64,000 nucleotides of DNA from SZUA-38 sp965212525 (GCA_965212525.1 CBDBVC010000043.1:62001-126000); one strand, 5' to 3'. Shown: positions 1-9,935, counted from the stretch's first letter. The notes: generated by a model not told the origin, from the sequence alone. Translations and numbers: made by a program.

Positions 1-69
1 GTGCCATATCATTACTCATTTGACGCCTAAAAACAACTGAACAGCCGAACAATTGCGTTAAAAATCTGT

Positions 70-3000
70 TCATTGCTGATTTTTGACCACTGAGGATGAC
101 AGCAACTGCTTCAATCGTGATGCTTCATCACTTTCGATCTGGTCACTGTTGAGCAGACGGTTGACAATTGACTCTGTTGCCGGGCCAAATCGTTGCTGCA
201 GTCTGTCGTTGCGTGAAAACAGCATTGCAAGCTCATTGAGGCTTGCAATTGCGGTGTCCGTGAATTCCGACTGTGTCGCCAGACTGGCACGTAATAACAG
301 CAGACTGGGCTGCATCTGCATGGCCAGCAAGTTATCAATCATTTTCAACGCCTGTCTGTGTTCATCAGCCGAATCACTCAGTTGCCGCCAGGAAATGCGT
401 AGTCGAACAGCGGCACGGTACAATGGGTGTGTCACAGAGATTCCGGAAAGGTTCTGGTCGAGCAGCTTGAGTTCTTGGATCTGGTTTAGTCGAAGATTCA
501 CCATCCCATCAATGATCAGAGAGGGGACCGGGTTCTGTGAAAGCTGCTCAATCAGAGCAGGGCTCGCGGTTCTCTCCAGAACGGATTGAGGGTCAATCAG
601 GAACAAGGCACACATGCTTTCAGATTGAGTTGGCTGACGTCTGAATAACAGGCGTAGTGTCTGTTTTGCCTGTCGTTTCATGTCCGGAATTTCCAGACCG
701 ATCAGCGCCATGGCGGTCTGTTGTCTGACAGGGTCACTGATGTGACTGGCAAGATATTTGGCTCTTTGAAATGCATTCTGCTGGATTAACCGCCTGATGA
801 TGTACAGATCATCACGCTGATTGATAGTCGAAAGCATGGGATCAAATTCAGCCAGCATGCTCTGTGGATTTGCCGCGAATCCAGAATTTGACAGTACTCT
901 GGGTGAACGCATCTGCATCAGATTCTTGCCATCGGTACTGATCTGCGCGGACCCTGCAAAGTCCCTGGCGGACTCGGAATCCAGCCGTCGAGCCAGTTCC
1001 AGATCAAACCAGCCATTGATGCCCAGCAACTGCCAGGGTTCAGGGTGTAGCAGCATTTGCTGATTCAACTGCGTAGCAGCATTGGCCTGTCTGGATGCAA
1101 TGAACACCAGTCCACTGCCCGAATTGGGCTGATAGAGCTCGACGTGTTCGAACGAGGTCTGCAATGTTTTCAGCAGTGTCTGTAACAAGGATTCATCGAG
1201 GTACTGGATACCGATCCACTGAACATAGACACCGTCATCTGACAATCGCTCTCTGACCAGTGAAAAGAACTCCCGCGTGAACAGATGTGAAGCGGCAGAC
1301 GTCCAGGGGTGTGAGGGTTGTGACACGACGATGTCAAATCGATTGTCAGTCGCCTTGAGTGCACTGCGTGCATCATTGACATGCACGCTTACTCTGGTAT
1401 CGGCGAGCGGATCTTCCTCGCGCCAACGTGCCACCTTCTCGTTGGCCCTGATCACAGCTGGCTCGAGCTCGATCACGTCAATGTCAGACAGGCTCTCGGG
1501 TGCAGCGGCAACACTGATGCCGGCACCGAAACCGATGATCAGCATGCGTCTGGCATCAGGACGGATTTCAACAGGCAGCATAGTCAGCCAGCGTGCCAGG
1601 CCATAACGGCTAAGACGAGCACCACGTTTCTGAATAACAGACTCGGGAAGGCCGTTGGTTGTCAGTCTGAGATCACCTGCCGGGTCTGTCAGCAGCATGA
1701 CGGTGGCACTGCGACCAGTCTCGAAATATTCGACAACGCCCTCGTTCCTGCCAGTCAATGGTGAGTTCTTGAGCAGCTGCCAGGGTGTGTTTAATGGCAT
1801 CAGTGCCAGCGCCATCATCAGGCCAACTGCAGTGATCCCGACGGCACGTTTAACCGGTCTGACAATGACGGCAGTGAACAGTGCCAGAAACAGACTGCAG
1901 AACAGCAGCAACCGTGTTGACTCCGCAAACTGCAGGTTGGGCAACAGTACAAATCCACAGATAACGGCACCGAAGATTGCACCAACCGTGTTCCATGCGT
2001 ACACGCGGCCACTGGCACTGGCGGCCGACTGACTGTTCCTGGCATGAATGCGAACGGCAAAGGGAAAGGTCGCACCGATGAACACTGCACCAGGCAGCAG
2101 ACTGAGCGTGCCGACCATCAAACTGAACAGAATGAACGCAACACCGCCGTAATCAATGCCTTCAGTCAGTCTGGGGATCGATTCGGCAAAGGCAAACGCC
2201 AGTGCGAACGACAGTGCGATGCATATTTGAACGATTGCGAATCCGGTTCTTGCCCACTGCGAATTTTTCGCCAGCCTCGCCGCCACGCCGGCACCGATGG
2301 AAAGCCCTGTCAGGAAAATTGCCAGCATGGTGCCAAATGCGTAAATGCTGCCACCGAGAATATGACCCAGCAGGCGAGTCCAGACCACCTCGAAGCTCAA
2401 AGAAACAAAACCGGAGATGAGTGTCAGTGGCAAGATCCAGCCATTCTGAGTATGTGCCGCCAGAGGTGTTCTTATTGGCTGTGGCGACCTCTTGCTGCTG
2501 GCAGGCTTTGGCGATCGATCGCGGAGTGACCTTGCTGCAGCAACAAGAAATGCCAGCAGATTGATCAGGACGGCGACCCAGGTGGTCTTTTCAAGTCCCA
2601 GTTGAGGCAGCAGAATGAACGCCGTGATCAGTGCACCTGCTGCTGCCCCGAGTGTATTGATCATGTACAGCAGGCCAATTCGTGAGCCCACCTGACTGTC
2701 CTGTCGAATCAGGCGTTTGGCCAACAGTGGCAGCGTGGCACCCATCAGGAAGGTGGGTGGCAGCAGAATTACCAGAGAAGAGAAGACATAAAACAGGCTC
2801 GAATTTAGTGGTGAATAGGCAGTCAGTTCACTGACGCCGAGAAACAGGCTCTGAAGCCGATTCATCGCCGTCGATATCAGGGGAACCAGCAGTGCAGCCA
2901 GGGCGATGAAGAATTCGATCACTGCGTATACCAGCAAGGGGCGTTTGATCTTGTCGATCAATCGCACCATCACTGCGGAACCCAGCGCCAGTCCAGCCAT

Positions 3001-3198
3001 GTATGCTGCCAGCACGGCAGCGACGGCCAGATCTGTTGATCCGAAAACCACGGTCAGCTGCTGACTCCATGCAGTCTGATAAACTAGAGCAGCAACACCC
3101 GACAATAGAAAACAGAGTCCGATCACCAGAAGTTCTGGTGATCGGTGACTCACATTTGCGGTGTTTTCTGCTACATTTGCATCAGTTTCGGCCGGCAT
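70..3198 (-). CDS. Fused MFS-like / spermidine synthase-like membrane protein
   Basis: The protein has about 1040 residues. The N-terminal 480 or so form two blocks of hydrophobic membrane segments resembling an MFS-type transporter. Next comes a spermidine-synthase-type Rossmann domain at about 560-720, with the SAM-binding pattern IIGFGAGISVA, an acidic residue at the end of the next strand (VIELEP) and a later ND. The last 300 residues are soluble and unassigned. Fused SpeE/MFS proteins are widespread in environmental bacteria and their substrate is generally unknown, so polyamine synthesis should not be assumed. I chose the ATG at 3198, preceded by TGGG, over a GTG 36 bases upstream. It is divergent from the PpiC-type isomerase at 3342, with about 140 bp between them for both promoters. 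The family is clear; the function is not. Confidence 0.85.
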   Translation of the reverse strand: MPAETDANVAENTANVSHRSPELLVIGLCFLLSGVAALVYQTAWSQQLTVVFGSTDLAVAAVLAAYMAGLALGSAVMVRLIDKIKRPLLVYAVIEFFIALAALLVPLISTAMNRLQSLFLGVSELTAYSPLNSSLFYVFSSLVILLPPTFLMGATLPLLAKRLIRQDSQVGSRIGLLYMINTLGAAAGALITAFILLPQLGLEKTTWVAVLINLLAFLVAAARSLRDRSPKPASSKRSPQPIRTPLAAHTQNGWILPLTLISGFVSLSFEVVWTRLLGHILGGSIYAFGTMLAIFLTGLSIGAGVAARLAKNSQWARTGFAIVQICIALSFALAFAFAESIPRLTEGIDYGGVAFILFSLMVGTLSLLPGAVFIGATFPFAVRIHARNSQSAASASGRVYAWNTVGAIFGAVICGFVLLPNLQFAESTRLLLFCSLFLALFTAVIVRPVKRAVGITAVGLMMALALMPLNTPWQLLKNSPLTGRNEGVVEYFETGRSATVMLLTDPAGDLRLTTNGLPESVIQKRGARLSRYGLARWLTMLPVEIRPDARRMLIIGFGAGISVAAAPESLSDIDVIELEPAVIRANEKVARWREEDPLADTRVSVHVNDARSALKATDNRFDIVVSQPSHPWTSAASHLFTREFFSLVRERLSDDGVYVQWIGIQYLDESLLQTLLKTLQTSFEHVELYQPNSGSGLVFIASRQANAATQLNQQMLLHPEPWQLLGINGWFDLELARRLDSESARDFAGSAQISTDGKNLMQMRSPRVLSNSGFAANPQSMLAEFDPMLSTINQRDDLYIIRRLIQQNAFQRAKYLASHISDPVRQQTAMALIGLEIPDMKRQAKQTLRLLFRRQPTQSESMCALFLIDPQSVLERTASPALIEQLSQNPVPSLIIDGMVNLRLNQIQELKLLDQNLSGISVTHPLYRAAVRLRISWRQLSDSADEHRQALKMIDNLLAMQMQPSLLLLRASLATQSEFTDTAIASLNELAMLFSRNDRLQQRFGPATESIVNRLLNSDQIESDEASRLKQLLSSSVVKNQQ

Positions 3199-3341
3199 GA
3201 CCCACACATGAAAAAAAAGAGCACAGTATGCCACGAATACGTGGATCTTAACGAGTCATCGAGTGCTATCGATGAACATGAACATGGTTCAACCGCTTTG
3301 AAACAGGTATCTGAAGGGCCTGTTGTTTTGGTTGTCTCAAG

Positions 3342-5015
3342 ATGAGTATCAGGCCCATCTGGGGTGTCATTATCGGCGCGCAGTTCATGTGCGCAGTCAC
3401 ATTGTCACAGGCGCCATCCGAAACGGCGCTCGTGCGTTATGGCGAACAGCGCTCAGAAATCACTGAAGTCGAATTCTCTGCATGGCAGGATTCACATCGT
3501 GCATTCTCGCCAAGATCATCATCGCCAACGGTTGAGAACATGGTTCTTCAGCTTACACTGGCCCAGGAGGCCAGGCGTCGTCAGCTTGATGATGATCCCG
3601 GCTATCTGTTGCAGCTCGATTTGATGCTGGCGAATTGGTTGCAACCGAAGTACCGATCGCTGATCGCCGAATCTGTTTCTATTGATTCGAATGAAGTGGA
3701 ACGTATCTACCGGATCCTGACAGACAAGCCACCCAAGCCGCGCAAGGTCCGTCTGTACAATATTTACAAGCGTTTTCCGCCTGATGCCGATGAGGACAGT
3801 AAGAAAATCGTGCGGGAGGCCATGCAACAAATTGTTGCACGACTTGAATCAGGCGGCGATTTCAAACAGTTGGCATCGGACGAATCGGAATCACAGAGTC
3901 GACTGAAAAAAGGACTGATCGGGAATGTACCCGCCGGTTTCCTGCGCCCGGAAATTGACCGCGTCGCCATGTCGCTAAAGCAGGGAGAAGTGAGCGGTGT
4001 GATTGAAACTGCAGACGGTCTGACATTGCTGTTTGCTGAGAGCATCATTGTTCCACCCGTCCTGACGGAGTCGATACTCAGGGATCGTGCCGAGGGAAGG
4101 GTAAGGCGCAAGGCTTTCGACAAGGCGTGGCAGGTATTTCAGGATGAACTGCAATCAGAATCGGAAGTAAAATTCAATTGGAGCCTGCTCGATCAACAAC
4201 GATTGCAGGTGGCTGGCGACGATGCCGTTGTTGCAACATTCAGTCTGGGTGAGGTGACGATGCGTCAGGCAAGATGGTTACTGGCGAAGGATCGCGAGTC
4301 TGCTCAACTTTCAGAAAATCAAAAAGAGGCTCTTGAATCCAGGATCATGAAATATGTTAGTGGCAGGGTGGCGATCAGTCAGGTTGATCGCAGGTTACCA
4401 TGCTGGTCAGATGAGCTTGAACGGATCCGCGATTATCTCGGCAACAAACTGTTGAGCGAACGCATGCTGTTGCGACTGGTCAACGAGCGGTTCGAGCCAT
4501 TGAAGGACGCTGAAGTGGCGGAATATTTCAGGGAAAATTCAGAATTGTTTGTCAGGCCCGAGCACTTCAGACTTTCTGTGCTGACATGGAAGCTGGATCC
4601 GAATGATCCAAGGTTAACCTATAAGGAAGCGAGTCAGGTTCTGCATCGTCTCAGGAAATCGCCTGAGCGTTTCGACAACGAGCTGAAGCAACATGTCTCG
4701 GTCCACGGCAAGCAGGACAACGGCGATCTCGGCTGGATATCTCGACCCAATCTGGCAGGCAAGATCGGCATTGATCCGCTAAAGGCCGTGCTGAAACTTT
4801 CAGTTGGTGATATTTCAGAGTTGACTCGATCGGATGATGGCCGCTTGTGGATCATCCATCTGGCAGATCACGAGGCAAAACGTCCCTATCGATTCGAGGA
4901 AGCAGACATGATGGCCAAGCAATCACTGGGTCAACAGCGCATGGGTCAGACCGAACTTGCTGTGATTGACGACTGGTTGACCCGTCAGGCGATTGAGAAG
5001 ATCAGTTCCCAGTAG
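3342..5015 (+). CDS. PpiC-type peptidyl-prolyl isomerase, exported, two parvulin-like domains
   Basis: A 557-residue protein with an N-terminal hydrophobic export signal (residues 5-25) and no lipobox. A first PpiC/parvulin-like domain lies at about 120-215 (pattern F-K-Q-L-A-S-D-E-S ... G-x-I-G ... L-x-x-G-E-V-S-x-V-I-E-T). A second, more divergent one lies at about 400-505 (G-D-L-G-W-I ... L-S-V-G-D-I-S-E). The order resembles SurA-like periplasmic chaperones. Its 3' end overlaps the opposite-strand isomerase gene by 14 bp. That neighbour has the same plan, so the two look like an inverted duplication or a pair with divided labour. I infer a role in folding exported proteins made nearby. 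The start lacks a good ribosome site, so expression may be weak or the start slightly different. Confidence 0.8.
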   Translation: MSIRPIWGVIIGAQFMCAVTLSQAPSETALVRYGEQRSEITEVEFSAWQDSHRAFSPRSSSPTVENMVLQLTLAQEARRRQLDDDPGYLLQLDLMLANWLQPKYRSLIAESVSIDSNEVERIYRILTDKPPKPRKVRLYNIYKRFPPDADEDSKKIVREAMQQIVARLESGGDFKQLASDESESQSRLKKGLIGNVPAGFLRPEIDRVAMSLKQGEVSGVIETADGLTLLFAESIIVPPVLTESILRDRAEGRVRRKAFDKAWQVFQDELQSESEVKFNWSLLDQQRLQVAGDDAVVATFSLGEVTMRQARWLLAKDRESAQLSENQKEALESRIMKYVSGRVAISQVDRRLPCWSDELERIRDYLGNKLLSERMLLRLVNERFEPLKDAEVAEYFRENSELFVRPEHFRLSVLTWKLDPNDPRLTYKEASQVLHRLRKSPERFDNELKQHVSVHGKQDNGDLGWISRPNLAGKIGIDPLKAVLKLSVGDISELTRSDDGRLWIIHLADHEAKRPYRFEEADMMAKQSLGQQRMGQTELAVIDDWLTRQAIEKISSQ

Positions 5016-6735
5016 ATCCTGTGGACAGCAACCCCGGTAAGGCAATGGCCTTGAACGCGCCATCAAGATATTGTCTGGCCAATTCAAATTCATGTTCATC
5101 GAGCAGTGCGTCTGACAGTTCTTCGTAAATGCTGACAGAATAGTTTTCCAGGTAATCGTTGACGACCTGGGGGCGTACCATTGCCAGTGGCTGAATCGCT
5201 GGCTCTCTGCGATCGGTCACCTTGAACAGGCTTAGCCCTTCAGGAACGCGATAGGGCGGTGAATGAGTACCGACATCAAGCACAAAAGCGAACCGGGCTG
5301 CCTGTGGGTCTAATGTAGCCAGGTGTGTGGCATTTAGCATGCCAGTGTCACGAATCTCACCGTTCATTTCATCAGAAAGGTTTTGCAAAGTGACTTCGCC
5401 CTGATCCAGCTGTACTCGTGCATTTTCAAGACGTGCCATGCGTTGTGACGGATTGTCAGAAAGTGGCACGATCAGGCGTGTCAGGTTGACACTCAATGGT
5501 GATGTGAATCGATTTTGATTGTTTTCGTAATGCGTTCGAAGTTTCTCGGGCGATTGTGACAGCCATGCTGCAAGTTTCGATTCCAGATAGTGGTCGATCA
5601 GCTGTGTCTGACGTTCAAGATTCAGCTGCTCCTTTACATTTGCCGGGACATCCTCAGTACTGACGTGTTGATAGATGACTTCACGATAGGCGATTTCCTG
5701 AAGTAGTCTTAGTGCAAGGTCGTCTATTTTACGCGAGCCCAGTTGTCGTCGTATTTCTGCAACGTAATCCCTGAATTCAGCCTTGCTCATGCTGAAATCC
5801 CCAACTCTCAGAATGTCGATATTGTCAGGAGCGGTGCGAAGCAGTCGCTGCAATAATCGCTTATCGGGTAAATTGTAGGGCTCGGGTGCTGTCAATTCTT
5901 CCGACAACAGCTTCAGGTGCTCGAGCATTCGATCAGTCATCATGTCCTGAAACACCACAGCCGCTACGTCTTCGAATTCATTGTTCTGTGCTTCCAGTAC
6001 ATTACCAACAAAGAACAGGTGTACGCCGTCTGCGGTTTGAATCACCTCACTGATCGAATGAGATGGCATCGAGAAAATGATGCGATCAAAGTCTTCGCTG
6101 AGTACACCGCGCCTGAAGGTTCCGATACTGCCACCCCGGTGCCGTGATTCCGATTCCGAGTGTTGCTCGGCCAGTACCTGAAAATTTTCGCCAGCCTGCT
6201 GCCTGCTTCTCAGTAACTCCATTTCCTGTTTTGCCTGATCGAGTGTGCGCGACTCGTTCACGGCCTTGAAAATATTGAAAACAAATCGTTGCTCCGGGAA
6301 CTGGTAGCGATCGAGGTTTGCCTCAAAATATGCCCTGACTTGTTCTTCAGTCGCCTGAAGGCTCTGGGCGAATTGCTGCTGTTTCAGATAGACATCAGAG
6401 TATGCATTGCGTTGTACGCGTCTGTCCCTGGCCTGAAACACGGGGTCCTGGTCGGCACCCACCAGTTGGGCCTCATCAAGCAGTAACCTGTCAGTAGCGA
6501 TTCGCTTCAGCACGGTGGTAAGCCATTCGGTCGATTGTTCACCGGTTCGCCATCGTCTGCTGCTGGGCTGGTTGAGCAGGAACTGGTCCAGGTCGGTCAG
6601 GCTGATCTCACCACCACGGTATTGTGCGATGACGGTATCCGGTCCGATTGAGTCACTGTGTGTATTGTTGTCCTGATCGGTGCAACCGGAAAGAATCAAT
6701 GCTGCAATCAGGCAGCTGCAAAAGATTTGCTTCAT
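5002..6735 (-). CDS. PpiC-type peptidyl-prolyl isomerase lipoprotein
   Basis: A 577-residue protein with a lipoprotein signal: a short hydrophobic stretch ends in L-S-G-C, so Cys18 would be lipidated. A parvulin/PpiC domain lies at about 140-255 (F-x-V-L-A-E-Q-H-S-E-S-E-S ... G-G-S-I-G-T-F-R-R-G ... I-S-E-V-I-Q-T-A-D-G-V-H). A weaker second one lies near 400-510. The first-domain motifs match the opposite-strand isomerase ending at 5015 closely, so I regard them as paralogues. Its ATG overlaps the stop of the upstream hydrolase-TPR gene by four bases, which implies translational coupling. Known PpiC proteins speed proline isomerisation and chaperone exported proteins; here the likely site is the inner or outer membrane facing the periplasm. 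Confidence 0.82.
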   Translation of the reverse strand: MKQIFCSCLIAALILSGCTDQDNNTHSDSIGPDTVIAQYRGGEISLTDLDQFLLNQPSSRRWRTGEQSTEWLTTVLKRIATDRLLLDEAQLVGADQDPVFQARDRRVQRNAYSDVYLKQQQFAQSLQATEEQVRAYFEANLDRYQFPEQRFVFNIFKAVNESRTLDQAKQEMELLRSRQQAGENFQVLAEQHSESESRHRGGSIGTFRRGVLSEDFDRIIFSMPSHSISEVIQTADGVHLFFVGNVLEAQNNEFEDVAAVVFQDMMTDRMLEHLKLLSEELTAPEPYNLPDKRLLQRLLRTAPDNIDILRVGDFSMSKAEFRDYVAEIRRQLGSRKIDDLALRLLQEIAYREVIYQHVSTEDVPANVKEQLNLERQTQLIDHYLESKLAAWLSQSPEKLRTHYENNQNRFTSPLSVNLTRLIVPLSDNPSQRMARLENARVQLDQGEVTLQNLSDEMNGEIRDTGMLNATHLATLDPQAARFAFVLDVGTHSPPYRVPEGLSLFKVTDRREPAIQPLAMVRPQVVNDYLENYSVSIYEELSDALLDEHEFELARQYLDGAFKAIALPGLLSTGSTGN

Positions 6736-8900
6736 TGGTTTTGTTTACGCAATTGCAATGCCCATACGGCTTCTTGTGTATCTGGAGCATAGGAAAGCAA
6801 TTCATCAACTTCCCTGTGGGCAATTGACGATTGTCCTGTGCTGTACAGTGTTTCAATCAGGGCATAGTGAGCCCTGAAGTAGTGTTCACTGATAGTGAGC
6901 GCACGTCTGAAGTAGCGAATCGCCAGATCCTGTTCCTTGTTCTGGACCAGAAAGGTGCCGTAATTGTACAGGCTTCTTGCATCGTAGGGGTTATCGATCA
7001 AAGCCTGTTCAAAATTCTGGCGTGCAGCTACAGGGTCGCCCTGCTGGGCATAGACGATGGCCAGATCGACACGTGCAGGGATAAATGCAGGGTCGGTATC
7101 GATTGCTGATTTGAGGTTGTCCAGGTAGCCATCAAAATCGCCCGATTGTGCCAGCAGGCGTGCAATACGGTAATGTCCCTCTGCATTGGGTTCGATTGCT
7201 TGTGCATCGCGGTACTTTTTCAATGCGTCTGTGGGCTGGCCCAGAGCCAGATGAACCTGAGCCATGGTACGCAGAAGTTGTGCCCCGCTGAATGGGCCGT
7301 TTCCATCCAGCGGCAGGCGTTCAAGAATCTTCTGGGCTTCAAGATAACGACCCCGCGTTAGTTCACTCTTGACCAGCAGGTCCAGATAGGATGCATTGTC
7401 GGGATCGTCTTTCAGCAGTGACTCGATGAAACGGCTTGATTCCACAGCCTTTCCGGCAAAAAGCAGATTCTTCGCCTGGCTGTAGGTACTGGTTGTGCGG
7501 GCGTGATCCTGCGGTGCCTCGCCATCACTGCGCAGACGTTCATCGATGGGCCCGATGGATGCGGAGTCACCAAACTGGACGTATCCGAGCCCGCGTAGCC
7601 GATCGAGTGTTTCCTGGCTGACCGTCACTGAACTGTCCAGACCTTCAACCCTGTAGTCGTCAATGTATGCCTCAAGCCGTTGCTTCATGTCAGCAGCCAG
7701 CTCGGGCTGATCATCAATCAGATTCTTGAGCTCGTCATGATCATTCGACAGGTCGTAGAGTTCTGGCCGCGGACCGTGGATGTATTTGATATCGCCACGA
7801 TAGAGTCCCCGCAGTTCACCCCAGCCGTGACTGAGGCGTGGTGACAGGGTTTCGGCATACACTTCATTGCGGACGACGTCTGTAATCGCTTCCGGCGTTT
7901 CAATATAGGGCCACAGACTGCTGCCCTGGATGTCATCGGGAATGGGTACATCGAGCAGATCGAGCAGTGTGGGCATGACATCGACCAGGCCCACCCAGGG
8001 CTTGATGCGCATGCCGGCACCCTCCAGTTCCGGATGACGAATGATCAGTGGCACATGCAGCGTACTGTTGTACATCAGCATCGAATGAGTCGATTCGTTG
8101 TGTTCGTAATTGCCCTCGCCATGATCCGCCGTGAGAACGAGGATTGTGTTGTCATAGACGCCCAGTTGTTTAAGCCGATCGATCAGTATGCCGAGGCTTT
8201 CATCGGAGTAGGCGATTTCGCCAGAATAGAGATCATGGGCAAACAGCTGGTTATAGGGCGGTGGTGGCTCATGCGGGTGATGCGGGTCGAAATAATGGAT
8301 CCAGAGCATGAACGGCTCGTCGTGGTTCTCTTCCAGCCAGGGAAAAATCGCTTCATTGACTCGAGATGCAGGTCGTTCATCGAAAAACAGTCTGGATTTG
8401 GGAAAGCTGCGCTGGCCGTGAATATCCTCATAACTGGTCGTGATGTGTTCCTCGTAGAAATCAAACCCCTGGGCGATACCAAACTGTGAGGTCAGTGGAA
8501 ATGAGGCGATGGCTGCACCTGTCTCATAGCCGGCATCGGCCAGTATTTCTGCCAGGGTAAGTTGTTCATCTTTGAGAATGAACAGACCATTGTCACGAAT
8601 ACCGTGAGTGAATGGGACCTTGCCCGTCATCAGGGTACTGTGAGAGGGCAGTGTGATGGGAACAGGGGCTGCAGCCCGTTCGAACAGCACACCATCACGC
8701 GCCAGCTGATCAACTACCGGTGTCATGGCCTGATCATTGCCGTAAGGACCCAGGTGATCAGCTCGTGTGGTGTCGAAGGTAACGATCACCACATTCCAGC
8801 GCGGCTTGTCATCGCAACCGCTTAGGCAAAACAGGAGAAACAGTGAGGCCAGAAATAAAACTGGCCGGTTCAACCGGCCAGTCGCAAAATCATTGTTCAT
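6732..8900 (-). CDS. Sulfatase-like (alkaline phosphatase superfamily) TPR lipoprotein
   Basis: A 722-residue protein with a lipoprotein signal ending L-S-G-C (Cys29). The hydrolase domain spans about 35-410. Metal-site features include T-F-D-T-T-R-A-D-H-L-G at 41-51 and T-A-D-H-G-E-G near 260. The position that carries the formylglycine Cys/Ser in true sulfatases is Thr83 (P-I-T-L-P-S-H), so it may act as a phospho- or other transferase/hydrolase rather than a sulfatase. TPR-like repeats fill about 480-720. It is translationally coupled to the downstream PpiC lipoprotein. The start is uncertain: ATG at 8900 is used here, but a TTG about 30 bases downstream would give a cleaner signal peptide. 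A strong hairpin lies inside this 5' end (separate entry). Confidence 0.85.
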   Translation of the reverse strand: MNNDFATGRLNRPVLFLASLFLLFCLSGCDDKPRWNVVIVTFDTTRADHLGPYGNDQAMTPVVDQLARDGVLFERAAAPVPITLPSHSTLMTGKVPFTHGIRDNGLFILKDEQLTLAEILADAGYETGAAIASFPLTSQFGIAQGFDFYEEHITTSYEDIHGQRSFPKSRLFFDERPASRVNEAIFPWLEENHDEPFMLWIHYFDPHHPHEPPPPYNQLFAHDLYSGEIAYSDESLGILIDRLKQLGVYDNTILVLTADHGEGNYEHNESTHSMLMYNSTLHVPLIIRHPELEGAGMRIKPWVGLVDVMPTLLDLLDVPIPDDIQGSSLWPYIETPEAITDVVRNEVYAETLSPRLSHGWGELRGLYRGDIKYIHGPRPELYDLSNDHDELKNLIDDQPELAADMKQRLEAYIDDYRVEGLDSSVTVSQETLDRLRGLGYVQFGDSASIGPIDERLRSDGEAPQDHARTTSTYSQAKNLLFAGKAVESSRFIESLLKDDPDNASYLDLLVKSELTRGRYLEAQKILERLPLDGNGPFSGAQLLRTMAQVHLALGQPTDALKKYRDAQAIEPNAEGHYRIARLLAQSGDFDGYLDNLKSAIDTDPAFIPARVDLAIVYAQQGDPVAARQNFEQALIDNPYDARSLYNYGTFLVQNKEQDLAIRYFRRALTISEHYFRAHYALIETLYSTGQSSIAHREVDELLSYAPDTQEAVWALQLRKQNQ
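8850..8882 (-). terminator. Intrinsic terminator overlapping the start of the next gene
   Basis: On the minus strand a perfect 11-base inverted repeat (ACTGGCCGGTT / AACCGGCCAGT) with a one-base centre is followed at once by TTTTATTT. This is a classic rho-independent terminator. It lies about 45 bases after the stop of the 8927-9763 gene but inside the first codons of the downstream hydrolase-TPR gene. Confidence 0.65.
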
Positions 8901-8926
8901 AAAGGCTGTTCGTGATTGTGCCCCGA

Positions 8927-9763
8927 TCAGTCTTCGATGGTGAAGTCCATCAGCTCGACTGGAACCGTGGCCTGCAAGACGTCACCACTGACGCGAAAGA
9001 TGGCATTGACACCCATGCCGCCGGATGTGGCTGGCTGCAAGCCTGTGGCCGCGATGTCATTGATGCTGATGCCGTGAAATCCCTGGCCACCCACTGTGCC
9101 TGTGCTTCCCTGCAGCGTGTCACCAGAAATGAACCAGACACCGGCGAGGAATGTACCATTCGAGTAGGGAACAGCGACGGTGACTGTATTCAGTCCAGGA
9201 ACTGTGGGGATGCTGGCAGAAGTGACGACAGACGCCATGGTACCGGAGACGTTGGACATGAGCGACCAGAACACATTGTCACTTCCTGCAGCAGTGTTCA
9301 TGGAAAATGTGATCTGAGTAACTGAACCCGTTGTCTCGACACTCTCGGTCATGGTGCCGGCACCATTGAGAGCGACGTCGAATTGGTTACCAAACATGAT
9401 CGAGCTTGGAACAATTTGGGTACCTGTGCCCACACCAGCATCATAAGTGATGTTGGTGCCAGGAACGCGAACGTTGCTGTCAGTGGCACCGGAAGAGCTG
9501 CCTGCAGCCGGTGGCATTGCGGGGAGGCTTGGCACCAGCGACTTGTAGGCACGCTGATAGGTCAGTCGCTCTGATCGTTCCAGGTCGTTGACGTTGGCTT
9601 GCCAGTATGCCTGACGCTCATCGCGTGTCATTGGCATCATGGCCATGTAATCATCTTCCACTTTCTGTAACAGAGCCGGATCAAACGTTTCGTCAGCAAT
9701 AGCTGAAACGGTGCCCAAAAGGAAAGATACCACGATTAAGAAACAAAGATTTCTGGTAGACAT
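8927..9763 (-). CDS. Secreted protein of unknown function with VPVELM-type C-terminus
   Basis: A 278-residue protein with a clear signal peptide (hydrophobic residues 6-20, cleavage likely after A-I-A). A short charged segment with M-T-R-D-E-R-Q-A-Y-W follows. A Gly/Ser/Thr-rich beta-type domain then runs from about 90 to the end, and the last residues are V-P-V-E-L-M-D-F-T-I-E-D. Similar P-V-E-L-x-x-F tails occur at the ends of other secreted proteins I remember, but I cannot name this family. I chose ATG at 9763 (GAGTGAG upstream) over a TTG five codons earlier. The gene stands alone: a terminator follows it and about 170 bp separate it from the FG-GAP gene upstream. It is probably an exported surface or extracellular protein. 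Confidence 0.7.
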   Translation of the reverse strand: MSTRNLCFLIVVSFLLGTVSAIADETFDPALLQKVEDDYMAMMPMTRDERQAYWQANVNDLERSERLTYQRAYKSLVPSLPAMPPAAGSSSGATDSNVRVPGTNITYDAGVGTGTQIVPSSIMFGNQFDVALNGAGTMTESVETTGSVTQITFSMNTAAGSDNVFWSLMSNVSGTMASVVTSASIPTVPGLNTVTVAVPYSNGTFLAGVWFISGDTLQGSTGTVGGQGFHGISINDIAATGLQPATSGGMGVNAIFRVSGDVLQATVPVELMDFTIED

Positions 9764-9935
9764 GATTAGCTCACTCAATATTTTTCAACGAACCGAAAAA
9801 CTGCTGCAGAGCTGTGATTCCCCTTCCACATGCAGTCGATTAACTGAACTGTACCAGATCATTGAGTTGGCTGTCTACGGCCGCTGGCATTTAAACGTCG
9901 GTTAATTGGCTTGCTGTCTGATGATCTGCGAGGGA

